Part shown: positions 1 through 8,067 of the stretch, piece after piece | Layout: each line of letters begins with the position of its first letter | Position numbering within the stretch: the first letter of the stretch is position 1 | Origin: CAIMMJ01 sp037131955 | GTDB lineage: Bacteria; Bacteroidota; Bacteroidia; UBA4408 | DNA length: 29,351 bases | Reading direction: 5' to 3' | Assembly: GCA_037131955.1 (NCBI GenBank) | Contig: JBAXQC010000034.1 | Span: forward strand, 1 to 29,351 | Made by a program: the position numbers and the translations under genes | The notes under the pieces: generated by a model | Seen by the model: the letters and a program-made list of their open reading frames with translations, nothing else | Told to the model about the DNA's origin: nothing | Database searches by the model: none

Positions 1-104
1 ATCCAAAGAGATAAAATCAAGTAGAGTGAAAAATGCTAAAAGTTGCCTCACTGTAAGTTATTCATTTTTTTGTAAAAGTAAATAGTTTATAACTTATTTT
101 TGAT

Positions 105-506
105 TTACATTTTATTCTTGTTAAAATTCTTATTGTTTAAAATAATAAATAGAAGCACAGCGAATAACAAGGTGAGAACCGAAAATGACTTTTCTAAGTT
201 TGTTTTTGCAAATAAATTTCCAAGAGTATTTAAACAAAAAATTAAAAAATATATCCAGAGTATAAGAGTAACAATTTTTTGAGAGAAAAAATGTTTAATG
301 TAATTACCTCTCATCATTAATACTGCTATTAAAAACAAATTAATTACTATGGAGAAAAACTCAAAAACATACATCTCTTGTAAACTGTTAATTCTGCCTC
401 CCCAGGCAATAGTGTATGGAATAAATTGAAACACTATTGCCAAATGAAAAAATATCACCAATGAAATCAATAAAATAAGACTTTTTACACTAACTGATGA
501 ATTCAT
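105..506 (-). CDS. Small four-helix integral membrane protein, unknown function
   Basis: A 133-residue protein that is almost wholly hydrophobic, with four predicted membrane helices at about residues 8-30, 46-65, 77-97 and 107-125. Short polar loops hold the most distinctive residues: an IPYTIAWGGR segment after helix 1 and an NTLGNLFAKTNLEKSFS stretch between helices 3 and 4. From memory, Bacteroidota genomes carry similar short unannotated proteins with these two segments, so I take it as a real family of unknown function. It lies on the same strand as the T9SS cargo gene and 47 nt downstream of it, so the two may share a transcript. A weak -7-like box (TTATTTTG on the minus strand, 523-530) lies 16 nt before the ATG. 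No enzyme motif is visible and I assign no function. Confidence 0.72.
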   Translation of the reverse strand: MNSSVSVKSLILLISLVIFFHLAIVFQFIPYTIAWGGRINSLQEMYVFEFFSIVINLFLIAVLMMRGNYIKHFFSQKIVTLILWIYFLIFCLNTLGNLFAKTNLEKSFSVLTLLFAVLLFIILNNKNFNKNKM

Positions 507-553
507 TTTTTCTTGAAAAATACAAAATAAACTAAATTAAATAGGAGAACATC

Positions 554-2326
554 TCACCTACTTATAACAAATTTTCTTGTGCTACTATTTTTCCCATTCA
601 CAATCTTTATTAGGTAAATTCCTTCTGAAAAACTTTGAGTTTCTACAATAAAATTATTACTGTTTTTTCTTTCATTTATAATTTCTCTTCCAAAAACATC
701 TGTAATAATTAGGCTTTCATTTAAACCTGTAAAATCAGTTACAAAAGTAATAAATTGGTCAGCAGGATTTGGAAACAATTGAATTGAGGCATTTGATTCT
801 CTTTCAATACCTGTGGTAGTACAAAAATTTATTTGAGCAATGGTATCAGGATTAAAAGAATTTTTAATAAAAAAACTATAATTACTAAAATCTGAAATAG
901 TTGTATCTGTGATGGTATTTGTATATTCTTGATAGGAATTACCAAGCTGTGCAAAAAAGCTGAGTGAACCTAAAGAAACAGTATCACCTGCTGAGGAAAC
1001 AATATTTATTGCTGGATAATTCATGTGAGAAAAATTTCCGTTAAAAACATTTACATGCACAAAACCATCAGAACCTATCCATACACTATCCACGCATACT
1101 TGCGAAAAATCTACAGAATCTGCAGCCAAAGGACTTAAATATTTCATGAGATTTGTGGAGTCTTCCAATTGGCTAACAACATAAATTCCATCGCTATCTG
1201 CATCTACATCCACTCCCCAATCTCCTCCAGTAAACGAACCGTTGTATAATTGACTCCAAACTTCAGTTCCATTTGTATCAAATATTTTAGTAACCACATC
1301 GCTACCGGCAAAACCGTTGATTGAACCTGTAAAAAGCAAGAATCCATTGCCAATAATTTTTCCACTAATTTGTGAATCATCCATTCCGTTCATATTTTTT
1401 TGCCAAAGAATTTGTCCTGCTTGGTTAAACTTAATCATGGAATCTGCAATACCGTATAAAATATATTCATTTTGTCCTGTTGCCATTATTCCATAATTCC
1501 AATCTCCAAATGGAGGTGTAGTTGGCAATCCTTGCATTGACCATTGAAACTGACCATTAGAATCGTGTTTAGCCAAACCATAAGAGGACATTCCAATTTG
1601 ACCTCTCACCAAAAATATTTCGTTGGTGTAATCGCATAAAATTTTATCCGCTTGCAAAGTGCTATCCATAAAATCAATTGCTCCACTTGCAGTGTATCTA
1701 ATTAAATTATTATTGTTTATGTAGGCAGATAGAACTATTCTTCCAGAGTAATCCACATCAAATGCACCATTGTATTGCGAAATTACGTATTGCTCAATGC
1801 CATTTTGGTTATATACTGCAACACCTGCATTTGAACGCAGGTAAAACAAATTATTCCTGAATTCTATATTAGTGTAATAGTCGGTATCGAATCCAGTATT
1901 TCCAAACTTCACCCAACTTAAACTTCCATTCATCGAAACTTTAAAAAAAAGCAAGGAAAATTGACTATTAACAATTCTACCGCCAACAATGTAAACGTTA
2001 TTAGAACCATCAATTCTCATATCAAAAGATCTAACATTATTTAAACCTTGATTATCGAAAGTAAAAGACCAAAGCAATGCTCCAGTATTGTTGTACTTAT
2101 TTAAAATAATTTTGTTTTCCTGAACATTTTGTGCAATAGGAGTACTGTAATTTGTAAGTACATAAATTTGTTGTGTATTATCAATTGCAACTTTTACCGC
2201 TGCCACACGTGATAAGCTATCGTTAGAAAATCCGATAGTATTATTCCATAGTGGTTGAGCAATAAGATTAACGTTAGATATAAGCAACGCCAAACTAACT
2301 GAAATAATGTAGATGTGTTTTATCAT
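554..2326 (-). CDS. Secreted propeller-like protein with T9SS type A C-terminal sorting domain
   Basis: A 590-residue exported protein. Residues 1-23 form a signal peptide (hydrophobic core ending in NLIAQ). Residues about 25-400 hold repeated blocks of roughly 45-60 residues with the pattern 'D..g.iyv.g' followed by 'k.n..G...W', as in SBBP/beta-propeller repeats of bacterial surface proteins. Residues about 400-505 form a beta-rich, Ser/Thr/Asn-rich linker. The last 75 or so residues match the T9SS type A sorting domain: an LFPNPADQF start, then VFGREI, then SEGIYLIKIVNG, ending KFVISR. Such proteins cross the outer membrane through the type IX system and are anchored to the surface or released. 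PorW at 10819-13434 shows that the machinery is expected here. I see no catalytic motif; binding or adhesion is an inference. Confidence 0.85.
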   Translation of the reverse strand: MIKHIYIISVSLALLISNVNLIAQPLWNNTIGFSNDSLSRVAAVKVAIDNTQQIYVLTNYSTPIAQNVQENKIILNKYNNTGALLWSFTFDNQGLNNVRSFDMRIDGSNNVYIVGGRIVNSQFSLLFFKVSMNGSLSWVKFGNTGFDTDYYTNIEFRNNLFYLRSNAGVAVYNQNGIEQYVISQYNGAFDVDYSGRIVLSAYINNNNLIRYTASGAIDFMDSTLQADKILCDYTNEIFLVRGQIGMSSYGLAKHDSNGQFQWSMQGLPTTPPFGDWNYGIMATGQNEYILYGIADSMIKFNQAGQILWQKNMNGMDDSQISGKIIGNGFLLFTGSINGFAGSDVVTKIFDTNGTEVWSQLYNGSFTGGDWGVDVDADSDGIYVVSQLEDSTNLMKYLSPLAADSVDFSQVCVDSVWIGSDGFVHVNVFNGNFSHMNYPAINIVSSAGDTVSLGSLSFFAQLGNSYQEYTNTITDTTISDFSNYSFFIKNSFNPDTIAQINFCTTTGIERESNASIQLFPNPADQFITFVTDFTGLNESLIITDVFGREIINERKNSNNFIVETQSFSEGIYLIKIVNGKNSSTRKFVISR

Positions 2327-2567
2327 ACTTGTATTTTTTACATTAATAATTATTTGTCTTGATGTACAACACGAAATAAAACTAGAAATGGTTTACAATA
2401 AGTAAAAATAATATTTACCTACCTTAAATGAAGGCATATTGTAACGAATACATACTTGGGAATTGGGAATTGCATCAAGAAAAATCTGCCTAATTGTATT
2501 TAGTAGGTATTGAATCTTGCTGCCCAAATTAAATATTTACTTGTCAACTACGTTCACAACAAAGTAA

Positions 2568-2990
2568 TTAAACTACATACTTATTTTGTAAATATTTTAT
2601 ATTTTCTTCCATCACTGTTTTTAGCTTCTGCTGGTTAATATCCGAAAGCTTTTTTATATAAATACATGCTTTGCCCATTTTAAATTTACCCAATCCTTCC
2701 AACCAGCTTTCATGTTCTCCTAAACCTGTATAAACGTACAATGAAATAGCTGCTTTTCTTGGAGAAAATGCAATTAATGGAGCATCTCCTTCGTGACCGC
2801 TATCATATATGTAGTGATATGTTCCAAACCCAATAATACTTGGACCATACATTTTAGCTTCGCAGCCAGATACTGCAGACATTAATTTCATAAGATCTAA
2901 ACTGTCTTGCTTTTTTTGTTCTGAATCTACACATTCATTAATAAAATCAACTACATTTTGTTGTGTGGTTTGTGTTTTGTTTTTTGTCAT
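2568..2990 (-). CDS. DUF1801 domain protein
   Basis: A 140-residue soluble protein matching the DUF1801 (YdhG-like) fold: an N-terminal helix (DFINECVDSEQKKQDSLDL), a core with MYGPSIIGFGTYHY and SPRKAAISLYVY, and a C-terminal KMGKACIYIKKLSDI segment followed by a helix. This is about the usual length for single-domain members. Relatives include proteins annotated as iron-chaperone-like (frataxin-like in Bacillus), but this branch has no proven function and I would not transfer that role. The gene stands alone, with 241 nt before the next minus-strand gene and a 408-nt gap upstream. A box with one extra spacer base (TACTATTTG on the minus strand, near 3043-3051) is too irregular to call a promoter. 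Confidence 0.85.
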   Translation of the reverse strand: MTKNKTQTTQQNVVDFINECVDSEQKKQDSLDLMKLMSAVSGCEAKMYGPSIIGFGTYHYIYDSGHEGDAPLIAFSPRKAAISLYVYTGLGEHESWLEGLGKFKMGKACIYIKKLSDINQQKLKTVMEENIKYLQNKYVV

Positions 2991-3398
2991 AACATTAATC
3001 TTTATATTAACTGAACTAACTTAAGAAATATATTTTATACTGCAAATAGTAACTTAATGAAACGATGAGCAAACTCAGTTAACTCCGATTATAAAGGACT
3101 TAAACTCCTTTTTAATTTCTTTTTTATGGTTTATGACTTATATGAAATAAAAGGCTGAGAGTTTATTTGGTTGTTGAAGTTTTAGACTTCTCATCATAAA
3201 AATTTCAGAGAAAAAAATAGAATTACTTGAACTTTTTTTTAAGCAAAACAATACTATTTTTTGTATTTTTTAAGTTTAAATAGAAATAGTGTTTAATTAA
3301 TTATTTTAAATTTGATGAAACAACAATCAGGTAAAATAAATTTAATACCTTTGCATAGTGTATTTAAAACACTAAGATGAATTTTTAACACAATTTAT
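2991..3398. other. Gene-free region with hairpins upstream of pfkA
   Basis: This 408-nt stretch between the divergent DUF1801 and pfkA genes contains no credible ORF. It is very AT-rich. A terminator-like hairpin has arms 3093-3098 (AAAGGA) and 3106-3111 (TCCTTT) with a 7-nt loop, followed by a T-rich run on the plus strand. A second small hairpin spans 3176-3190 (GAAGT, loop TTTAG, ACTTC). Two -7-type boxes lie at 3307-3314 and 3346-3353. No annotated plus-strand gene ends here that would need the terminator, so a short noncoding transcript is possible but unproven. Confidence 0.4.
3307..3353 (+). promoter_or_regulatory. Two -7 boxes (TAnnTTTG) upstream of pfkA
   Basis: TAAATTTG at 3307-3314 and TACCTTTG at 3346-3353 both match the Bacteroidota -7 consensus in full, and the second continues with C as is common. 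Neither has a clear TTTG -33 element at the usual 19-21 nt. The second box lies 45 nt before the pfkA ATG, leaving a leader of about 40 nt. I favour it as the promoter; the first may be a chance match. Confidence 0.5.
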
Positions 3399-4385
3399 AT
3401 GAAAGAGAACCAAGCAAACATCAAAAAAATTGGAGTTTTTACCTCAGGTGGCGACTCACCGGGAATGAATGCAGCCATTAGAGCAATTGTTAGAACTTCT
3501 ATTTACTACGGCATTGATGTAATAGGAATAAAACATGGCTACGATGGAATAATTGATGGTGAGTTTGAATTTATGGGTGCTAAAAGTGTAAGCAACATCA
3601 TTCAAAGAGGAGGAACAATTTTAAAAACTGCCAGAAGTAAAAGATTTATGACTCCAGAAGGGATGGAAAGAGCTTATAAACAATTAAGTGCAGAAGGAAT
3701 TGATGGATTGATTGCAATTGGCGGAAACGGAACTTTTAGAGGCGCTGACGAATTTGGATCAAAATACAATTTGCCAATTATTGGAATTGCTGGAACAATT
3801 GATAACGATTTGTTTGGAACAGATGACACATTAGGATACGATACTGCCTTAAACACAGTGATAGATGCAGTAGACAAAATTAGAGACACTGCAGAAAGTC
3901 ACGATAGACTTTTTATTGTGGAAGTGATGGGAAGAGATGCTGGCTTAATTGCCCTAAGAAGTGGTATTGGCGCAGGTGCGGAAGCAATATTAATTCCTGA
4001 AACAAAAACAGATTTGAATCATTTAATAGAAAGGTTGAAGAAAAGCAGAAAGGGCAAATCTTCAAAAATAATTATTTGTGCCGAGGGCGACGAAGCTGGT
4101 GGAGCATTTAAGGTGGGTGAAGCCTTAAAAAAAGAATTTGATTTTGATATTAGGGTTACTATTTTAGGTCATATACAGAGAGGAGGAAGTCCAAGTTGCT
4201 ACGATAGAGTATTGGCAAGTAGATTGGGCTTTGCATCGGTTGAGGCATTGATGGGTGGAGAGAAAGGTCAAATGGTTGGTATTATAAACAAAGAAATTGT
4301 TCTTACTCCTTTTTCTAAAGCGGTGAAACACATTGAGGGATTGAACCCTAATTTGTTGAGGATGGTGGAGATTTTAAGTTTGTAA
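3399..4385 (+). CDS. pfkA: ATP-dependent 6-phosphofructokinase with Asn at the Mg-site position
   Basis: A 328-residue cytoplasmic glycolytic enzyme that phosphorylates fructose 6-phosphate to the 1,6-bisphosphate. Motifs in order: nucleotide loop FTSGGDSPGMN (residues 14-24), LKTARSKRF (75-83), GGNGTFRGA (108-116), catalytic loop AGTIDND (131-137, catalytic Asp135), VEVMGRDAG (174-182), AEGDEAGG, and the sugar-phosphate loop GHIQRGGSPS. Length is close to E. coli PfkA (320). Gly111 matches E. coli Gly104, the residue of ATP-using rather than pyrophosphate-using enzymes. The preceding residue, Asp103 in E. coli and a ligand of the Mg-ATP, is Asn110 here (codon AAC, 3726-3728), which is unusual. 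All other key residues are present. The ATG follows an A-rich leader without a Shine-Dalgarno site. It is transcribed alone and converges with asnB. Confidence 0.95.
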   Translation: MKENQANIKKIGVFTSGGDSPGMNAAIRAIVRTSIYYGIDVIGIKHGYDGIIDGEFEFMGAKSVSNIIQRGGTILKTARSKRFMTPEGMERAYKQLSAEGIDGLIAIGGNGTFRGADEFGSKYNLPIIGIAGTIDNDLFGTDDTLGYDTALNTVIDAVDKIRDTAESHDRLFIVEVMGRDAGLIALRSGIGAGAEAILIPETKTDLNHLIERLKKSRKGKSSKIIICAEGDEAGGAFKVGEALKKEFDFDIRVTILGHIQRGGSPSCYDRVLASRLGFASVEALMGGEKGQMVGIINKEIVLTPFSKAVKHIEGLNPNLLRMVEILSL

Positions 4386-4447
4386 ACACTGATTTTTTGA
4401 GTAATAATTCAACATTGCTTTTAAAAAGACAAAGCAAAGAAAAACTA

Positions 4448-4468
4448 ATTTGAATATATAATTCAAAT
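4448..4468. terminator. AT-rich hairpin between convergent pfkA and asnB
   Basis: A perfect 8-bp inverted repeat, ATTTGAAT and ATTCAAAT, with a 5-nt loop in the 95-nt gap between the two converging genes. Read on the minus strand it is followed within a few bases by a T-rich run (TTAGTTTTT), so it could end the asnB transcript. A second inverted repeat (TTGCTTT at 4415-4421, AAAGCAA at 4431-4437) lies next to it. There is little GC in the stem, so terminator activity is uncertain. Confidence 0.4.
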
Positions 4469-4480
4469 CCTGCAAAAAAC

Positions 4481-6337
4481 TTAATTACTATTTTTATTCA
4501 ACCAAATGTGCAATTGAATTAATGCCCAAATTCTATTGTAATAATGGTCGTAACCGTTGCGAAACTTATGAATAATTTGTTGCACAAATTCCCAATTTAC
4601 CACATTGTGTTTATTGATGATTTCTTGACTTAAAACATCGTCAATTAAATATGACAACGGTCCTTTAAGCCACTGAGTAATGGGGATTCCAAAACCCCAC
4701 TTTGGTCTTTCAAAAAATTCTTTGGGAACGTAGTCATATAAAACTTGCTTTAGCAAATATTTTTGTTCGCCGTTTTTTATTTTCAAATTTTGAGATAAAT
4801 TAAATGCAAATTCAACAATTCTGTAATCTAAAATTGGCACACGAGTTTCTAAAGAATATTTCATAGTAGCCCTGTCTACTTTTACCAATAAATCGTCTTT
4901 TAGGTAATAGTCAATATCAAATAAAGACTGACTTTCGGCAGCAGATAAATCTCTTGAAAAGGCAGGATAAATTTCATCTAAATTAAAAGCGGCATAAGCA
5001 TCTTCTTTCAATAACAACTTTAATTCTTTTCGTGAAAAGAAATAATGTTCTTGCGAAAAAATATGACTTTTTAAATGCCTTGCAGAAACTCTTTGCAAAA
5101 CGTCTGCCACTCTTTTTTGCCTGGAATTTCCATACATCAAAATTTTTGAAATAATTCCTTTGGTTAAAAACCAAGTTGGATCGTTTAATCTGGTCGCCCA
5201 ATTGTATGCACCATAGCCCATAAACAATTCATCTCCCCCATCGCCGGAAAGAGTCATGGTTACATTTTGCCTTGCCATTTTTGCCACTAGCTGAGTAGCA
5301 ACAGCAGAGCCGTCTGCAAATGGTTCGTCGTATAAATCTACAATATCAGGAATTAAATTTATAGCATCGTTTTCTGTAACATACAATTCGTGATGATTGG
5401 TTCCTAAATGTTCTGCTACCTTTTTTGCATAACCTGCCTCGTTTTTTTCTGTTTCAAAACCAATTGAAAAAGTATTTACAGGTTCATTAGAAACAGATTG
5501 AGCGATAGATGTAACAAGGCTGGAGTCTATTCCACCTGAAAGGAAAGTTCCAAATGGAACATCACTAATCATTCTATATTTTACTGAACTAATGAGCAAT
5601 TCTTTGAGCTTTTGTTTTGCTTCACCCTCGTCGTAAACAATATCCTTTTTTATTTTCTGCTTTAAATCCCAATAGGTAAAAAACTCAAGTTTTCCATTTT
5701 CAACTATTGCATAATTGCCTGTTGGAAATTTTTTTACCTCGTTGTAAATACTGTTTGGGCTAGGCACATAGCCTAAATGCAGAAACTCATTAATTGCAAT
5801 TTTATTAACGGTCAATTGCAATTTGCTTTTGTATGTTGAGATAGATTTTAATTCAGAAGAAAAAATAAAATTGCCTTGATTAAAAAAATAATAAATGGGT
5901 TTTATGCCTAACCTGTCTCTGCAAATAAAAAGTTTGTTAGTTTCTTTTTCATAGATTGCTATGGCAAACATTCCATTAAGTCTTGAAACAAATCTTGCTC
6001 CCCACAAAACATAAGCTTCTAAAATCACTTCGGAATCTGAGGAAGTTTTAAATTTAAAATCTGGTTTTGCGGCAATAATTTCGAGTGCAATTTCTTTAAA
6101 GTTATATACTTCACCATTGTATACCATTACAAATTTTCCGCAAGAACTTTCCATTGGCTGATTGGCAGAATCGCTTAAATCAATAATACTTAATCTGCGA
6201 TGACCAAGAGCAATAGAATTTTGATAAAAATAGCCAGCAGCATCTGGTCCACGACGACTTATTGCGTCTGTCATTCCTATCAATTCCTCCTTAGAAATAA
6301 AATTGTTATTGCCAATAAAACCGGTTATTCCACACAT
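4481..6337 (-). CDS. asnB: Glutamine-hydrolysing asparagine synthase (AsnB-like amidotransferase)
   Basis: A 618-residue two-domain enzyme that moves glutamine nitrogen to an ATP-activated carboxylate, normally aspartate. The N-terminal class II glutaminase is complete: Cys2 nucleophile (MCGITGF), RRGPDA at 28-33, Arg49 in GHRRLSIIDL, Asn74-Gly-Glu76 and Asp101. The synthetase domain has the pyrophosphate loop SGGIDSS (267-273) and LSGDGGDELFMGY. It is longer than E. coli AsnB (554) and nearer the 600-640-residue forms often found in polysaccharide clusters. It is the last gene of the minus-strand operon, 6 nt after the Omp85 gene and three genes from porW's GT4 partner, so an amidotransferase role in surface glycan assembly is possible; free asparagine synthesis is the default. 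The ATG is fixed by the need for Cys2. Confidence 0.93.
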   Translation of the reverse strand: MCGITGFIGNNNFISKEELIGMTDAISRRGPDAAGYFYQNSIALGHRRLSIIDLSDSANQPMESSCGKFVMVYNGEVYNFKEIALEIIAAKPDFKFKTSSDSEVILEAYVLWGARFVSRLNGMFAIAIYEKETNKLFICRDRLGIKPIYYFFNQGNFIFSSELKSISTYKSKLQLTVNKIAINEFLHLGYVPSPNSIYNEVKKFPTGNYAIVENGKLEFFTYWDLKQKIKKDIVYDEGEAKQKLKELLISSVKYRMISDVPFGTFLSGGIDSSLVTSIAQSVSNEPVNTFSIGFETEKNEAGYAKKVAEHLGTNHHELYVTENDAINLIPDIVDLYDEPFADGSAVATQLVAKMARQNVTMTLSGDGGDELFMGYGAYNWATRLNDPTWFLTKGIISKILMYGNSRQKRVADVLQRVSARHLKSHIFSQEHYFFSRKELKLLLKEDAYAAFNLDEIYPAFSRDLSAAESQSLFDIDYYLKDDLLVKVDRATMKYSLETRVPILDYRIVEFAFNLSQNLKIKNGEQKYLLKQVLYDYVPKEFFERPKWGFGIPITQWLKGPLSYLIDDVLSQEIINKHNVVNWEFVQQIIHKFRNGYDHYYNRIWALIQLHIWLNKNSN

Positions 6338-6343
6338 ACTATT

Positions 6344-8065
6344 TTAAAATAAACTTACAATACCAAAATGAATTTTTGCTGCCCGCAAAATTATAGGATT
6401 ATTTAATTGTTTTCCTAATGCATAAGTAAGATTAAATATTCCTGCTTTTGTTTCAAAACTTATGCCTGAGCCAAAACTTAATGGTCTATCAATAATTCTT
6501 TTGTTTGCCGAAATATTTTCGAGGTAGGCTCTTGAAGCAAATAAAAATATATTACTGTTTTTGTCCATTAAAAATCTATACTCAATGTTTGAAATTGCAT
6601 AAAAGGAAGCAAAAATAGATTCATCGTCAAAGCCCCTAAAAGATTGCAAACCGCCTATTCTAAAAAGTTCGTTGCTAAAAATTGCTTGACCCGAAATGTA
6701 AGCACTTTTAGCACCAATAAGTAGTGTACCTTTTTTTAAAATTGGAATAAAATAATCTATAAAACCGTCGCCTAAATATTGAACGGATTTTAGCTGAACG
6801 TTTTGATAAGCTAAAGGATTAACATTTGGATTTTTTCGAATATTCTTGTTACCTACAGAAAAATTTGAAGTTACGCGTAATCCTTTTCGTGGATTGAAAC
6901 GATAGTTTGTGTAATCTAGTTTTATTCCTATTCCATAAGATTTTGTTGTGATGTCGGCATAATCGGGTAATACGGTTAAAAATTCCAAACCTTGAGTAGA
7001 AATCAAATTACTGCTACGAATTGAATAAAAAACTTTAAAATAATTTGCTCCTGAAAGTAAAAATTGAAGTCCAATTGTGTTTTTTAAATCAGTAAAAGTT
7101 GTATCTCTTTTGTATAGATTAAATCCATAATCAAACCCAATTGGAGTCCGGAAAATATAGGGATAATTAAAATTAATTTTTAAGTCTTGCGTACCCACTT
7201 GAAGCTTTCTCCAGTCTGCTTCTATAAATTCACCTGCCGAAAAAGAATTAAATAATCTTATGTGAGCTTGACCTGTAAATAGAATTTTTCCTGTTTGATT
7301 GTCCGGAAGAAAACCCAAAATTCCATCAAATTGATTGGCCTTTTTTTGGTTGAGAAAAAGATTTAGCTTGGTATATTTTCTTGTGAATATGAGTTGAGGA
7401 GATTTTTCTAGTGTTGCAAACGACAACTCACGCAAGCGGTTTCCGGCATTACGTATTTTGCTTTCGTTATAAATTGCTCCCGGTTTTATGCCTGCAAAAT
7501 TGTAGATAAAGTATTTATTTAGTTTTAATGTTCCCGAGATATTTATGGAATCTAATTTTACAGGAATATTTTTTTTAATCTCTAAATCACCTTTTAGTGA
7601 ATATTCTTCAACACTAGTATTTACGAGTTGAACGGAACAAAAAGGGAATCCATTATTTTCCCAATAACCAATAATTTTTTCTTGAAGTTTTATGTAATCT
7701 GCCAAGGAATAGGAAGAATTTTCTTTGGGATAAAACGACATTTTTTCTTCAATTCCTATTGATATTGTTTTTGAGATAATAATATTTTTGAAATATTTAG
7801 AAAGGAAAAAATTAAAAATTGACGTGTCTTTTTTTAAAATTAGTGAATCGACATTTAAGGAAACAAAATCTTTTTTTAGTAACTGTAGTTTAAGTTTTTG
7901 AACATATTTTGTGCAGGCTAATGAATCATTAAACACTTTTGTAATAACTGAATCTTTTTCATTAAAATTCAAATTAAATATTCCAACATAGGATTGTGCA
8001 ACACTATTATTTAAGCAAAAAAAAAGTATGAATAAAACAATGCTATTTAATGAAAACAATTTCAT
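6344..8065 (-). CDS. BamA/TamA family (Omp85) outer membrane protein
   Basis: A 573-residue protein with a signal peptide at residues 1-23 (ending NNSVAQ). Residues about 25-240 have the alternating strand/helix pattern and length of roughly three POTRA domains; the segment from DSINISG to the RLRELSF helix is the clearest. The remainder, about 330 residues, is an Omp85 16-strand barrel with the family signature GGLQSFRGFDDES and a C-terminal Phe (FGIVSLF), the usual insertion signal. Its size is that of TamA (577), not BamA (about 800), so the housekeeping BamA is probably encoded elsewhere. It starts 2 nt after the GT4 stop and is followed by asnB 6 nt on. It may insert or export an envelope component, but the substrate is unknown. 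Confidence 0.88.
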   Translation of the reverse strand: MKLFSLNSIVLFILFFCLNNSVAQSYVGIFNLNFNEKDSVITKVFNDSLACTKYVQKLKLQLLKKDFVSLNVDSLILKKDTSIFNFFLSKYFKNIIISKTISIGIEEKMSFYPKENSSYSLADYIKLQEKIIGYWENNGFPFCSVQLVNTSVEEYSLKGDLEIKKNIPVKLDSINISGTLKLNKYFIYNFAGIKPGAIYNESKIRNAGNRLRELSFATLEKSPQLIFTRKYTKLNLFLNQKKANQFDGILGFLPDNQTGKILFTGQAHIRLFNSFSAGEFIEADWRKLQVGTQDLKINFNYPYIFRTPIGFDYGFNLYKRDTTFTDLKNTIGLQFLLSGANYFKVFYSIRSSNLISTQGLEFLTVLPDYADITTKSYGIGIKLDYTNYRFNPRKGLRVTSNFSVGNKNIRKNPNVNPLAYQNVQLKSVQYLGDGFIDYFIPILKKGTLLIGAKSAYISGQAIFSNELFRIGGLQSFRGFDDESIFASFYAISNIEYRFLMDKNSNIFLFASRAYLENISANKRIIDRPLSFGSGISFETKAGIFNLTYALGKQLNNPIILRAAKIHFGIVSLF

Positions 8066-8067
8066 CT

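Noticed and set aside
100..282. 60-codon plus-strand open frame at the left edge
   Set aside because: It overlaps the four-helix membrane protein on the other strand, which has better coding character.
3043..3051. Promoter-like TACTATTTG (minus strand) upstream of the DUF1801 gene
   Set aside because: It has three spacer bases instead of two between TA and TTTG and no -33 element, so it does not meet the consensus.
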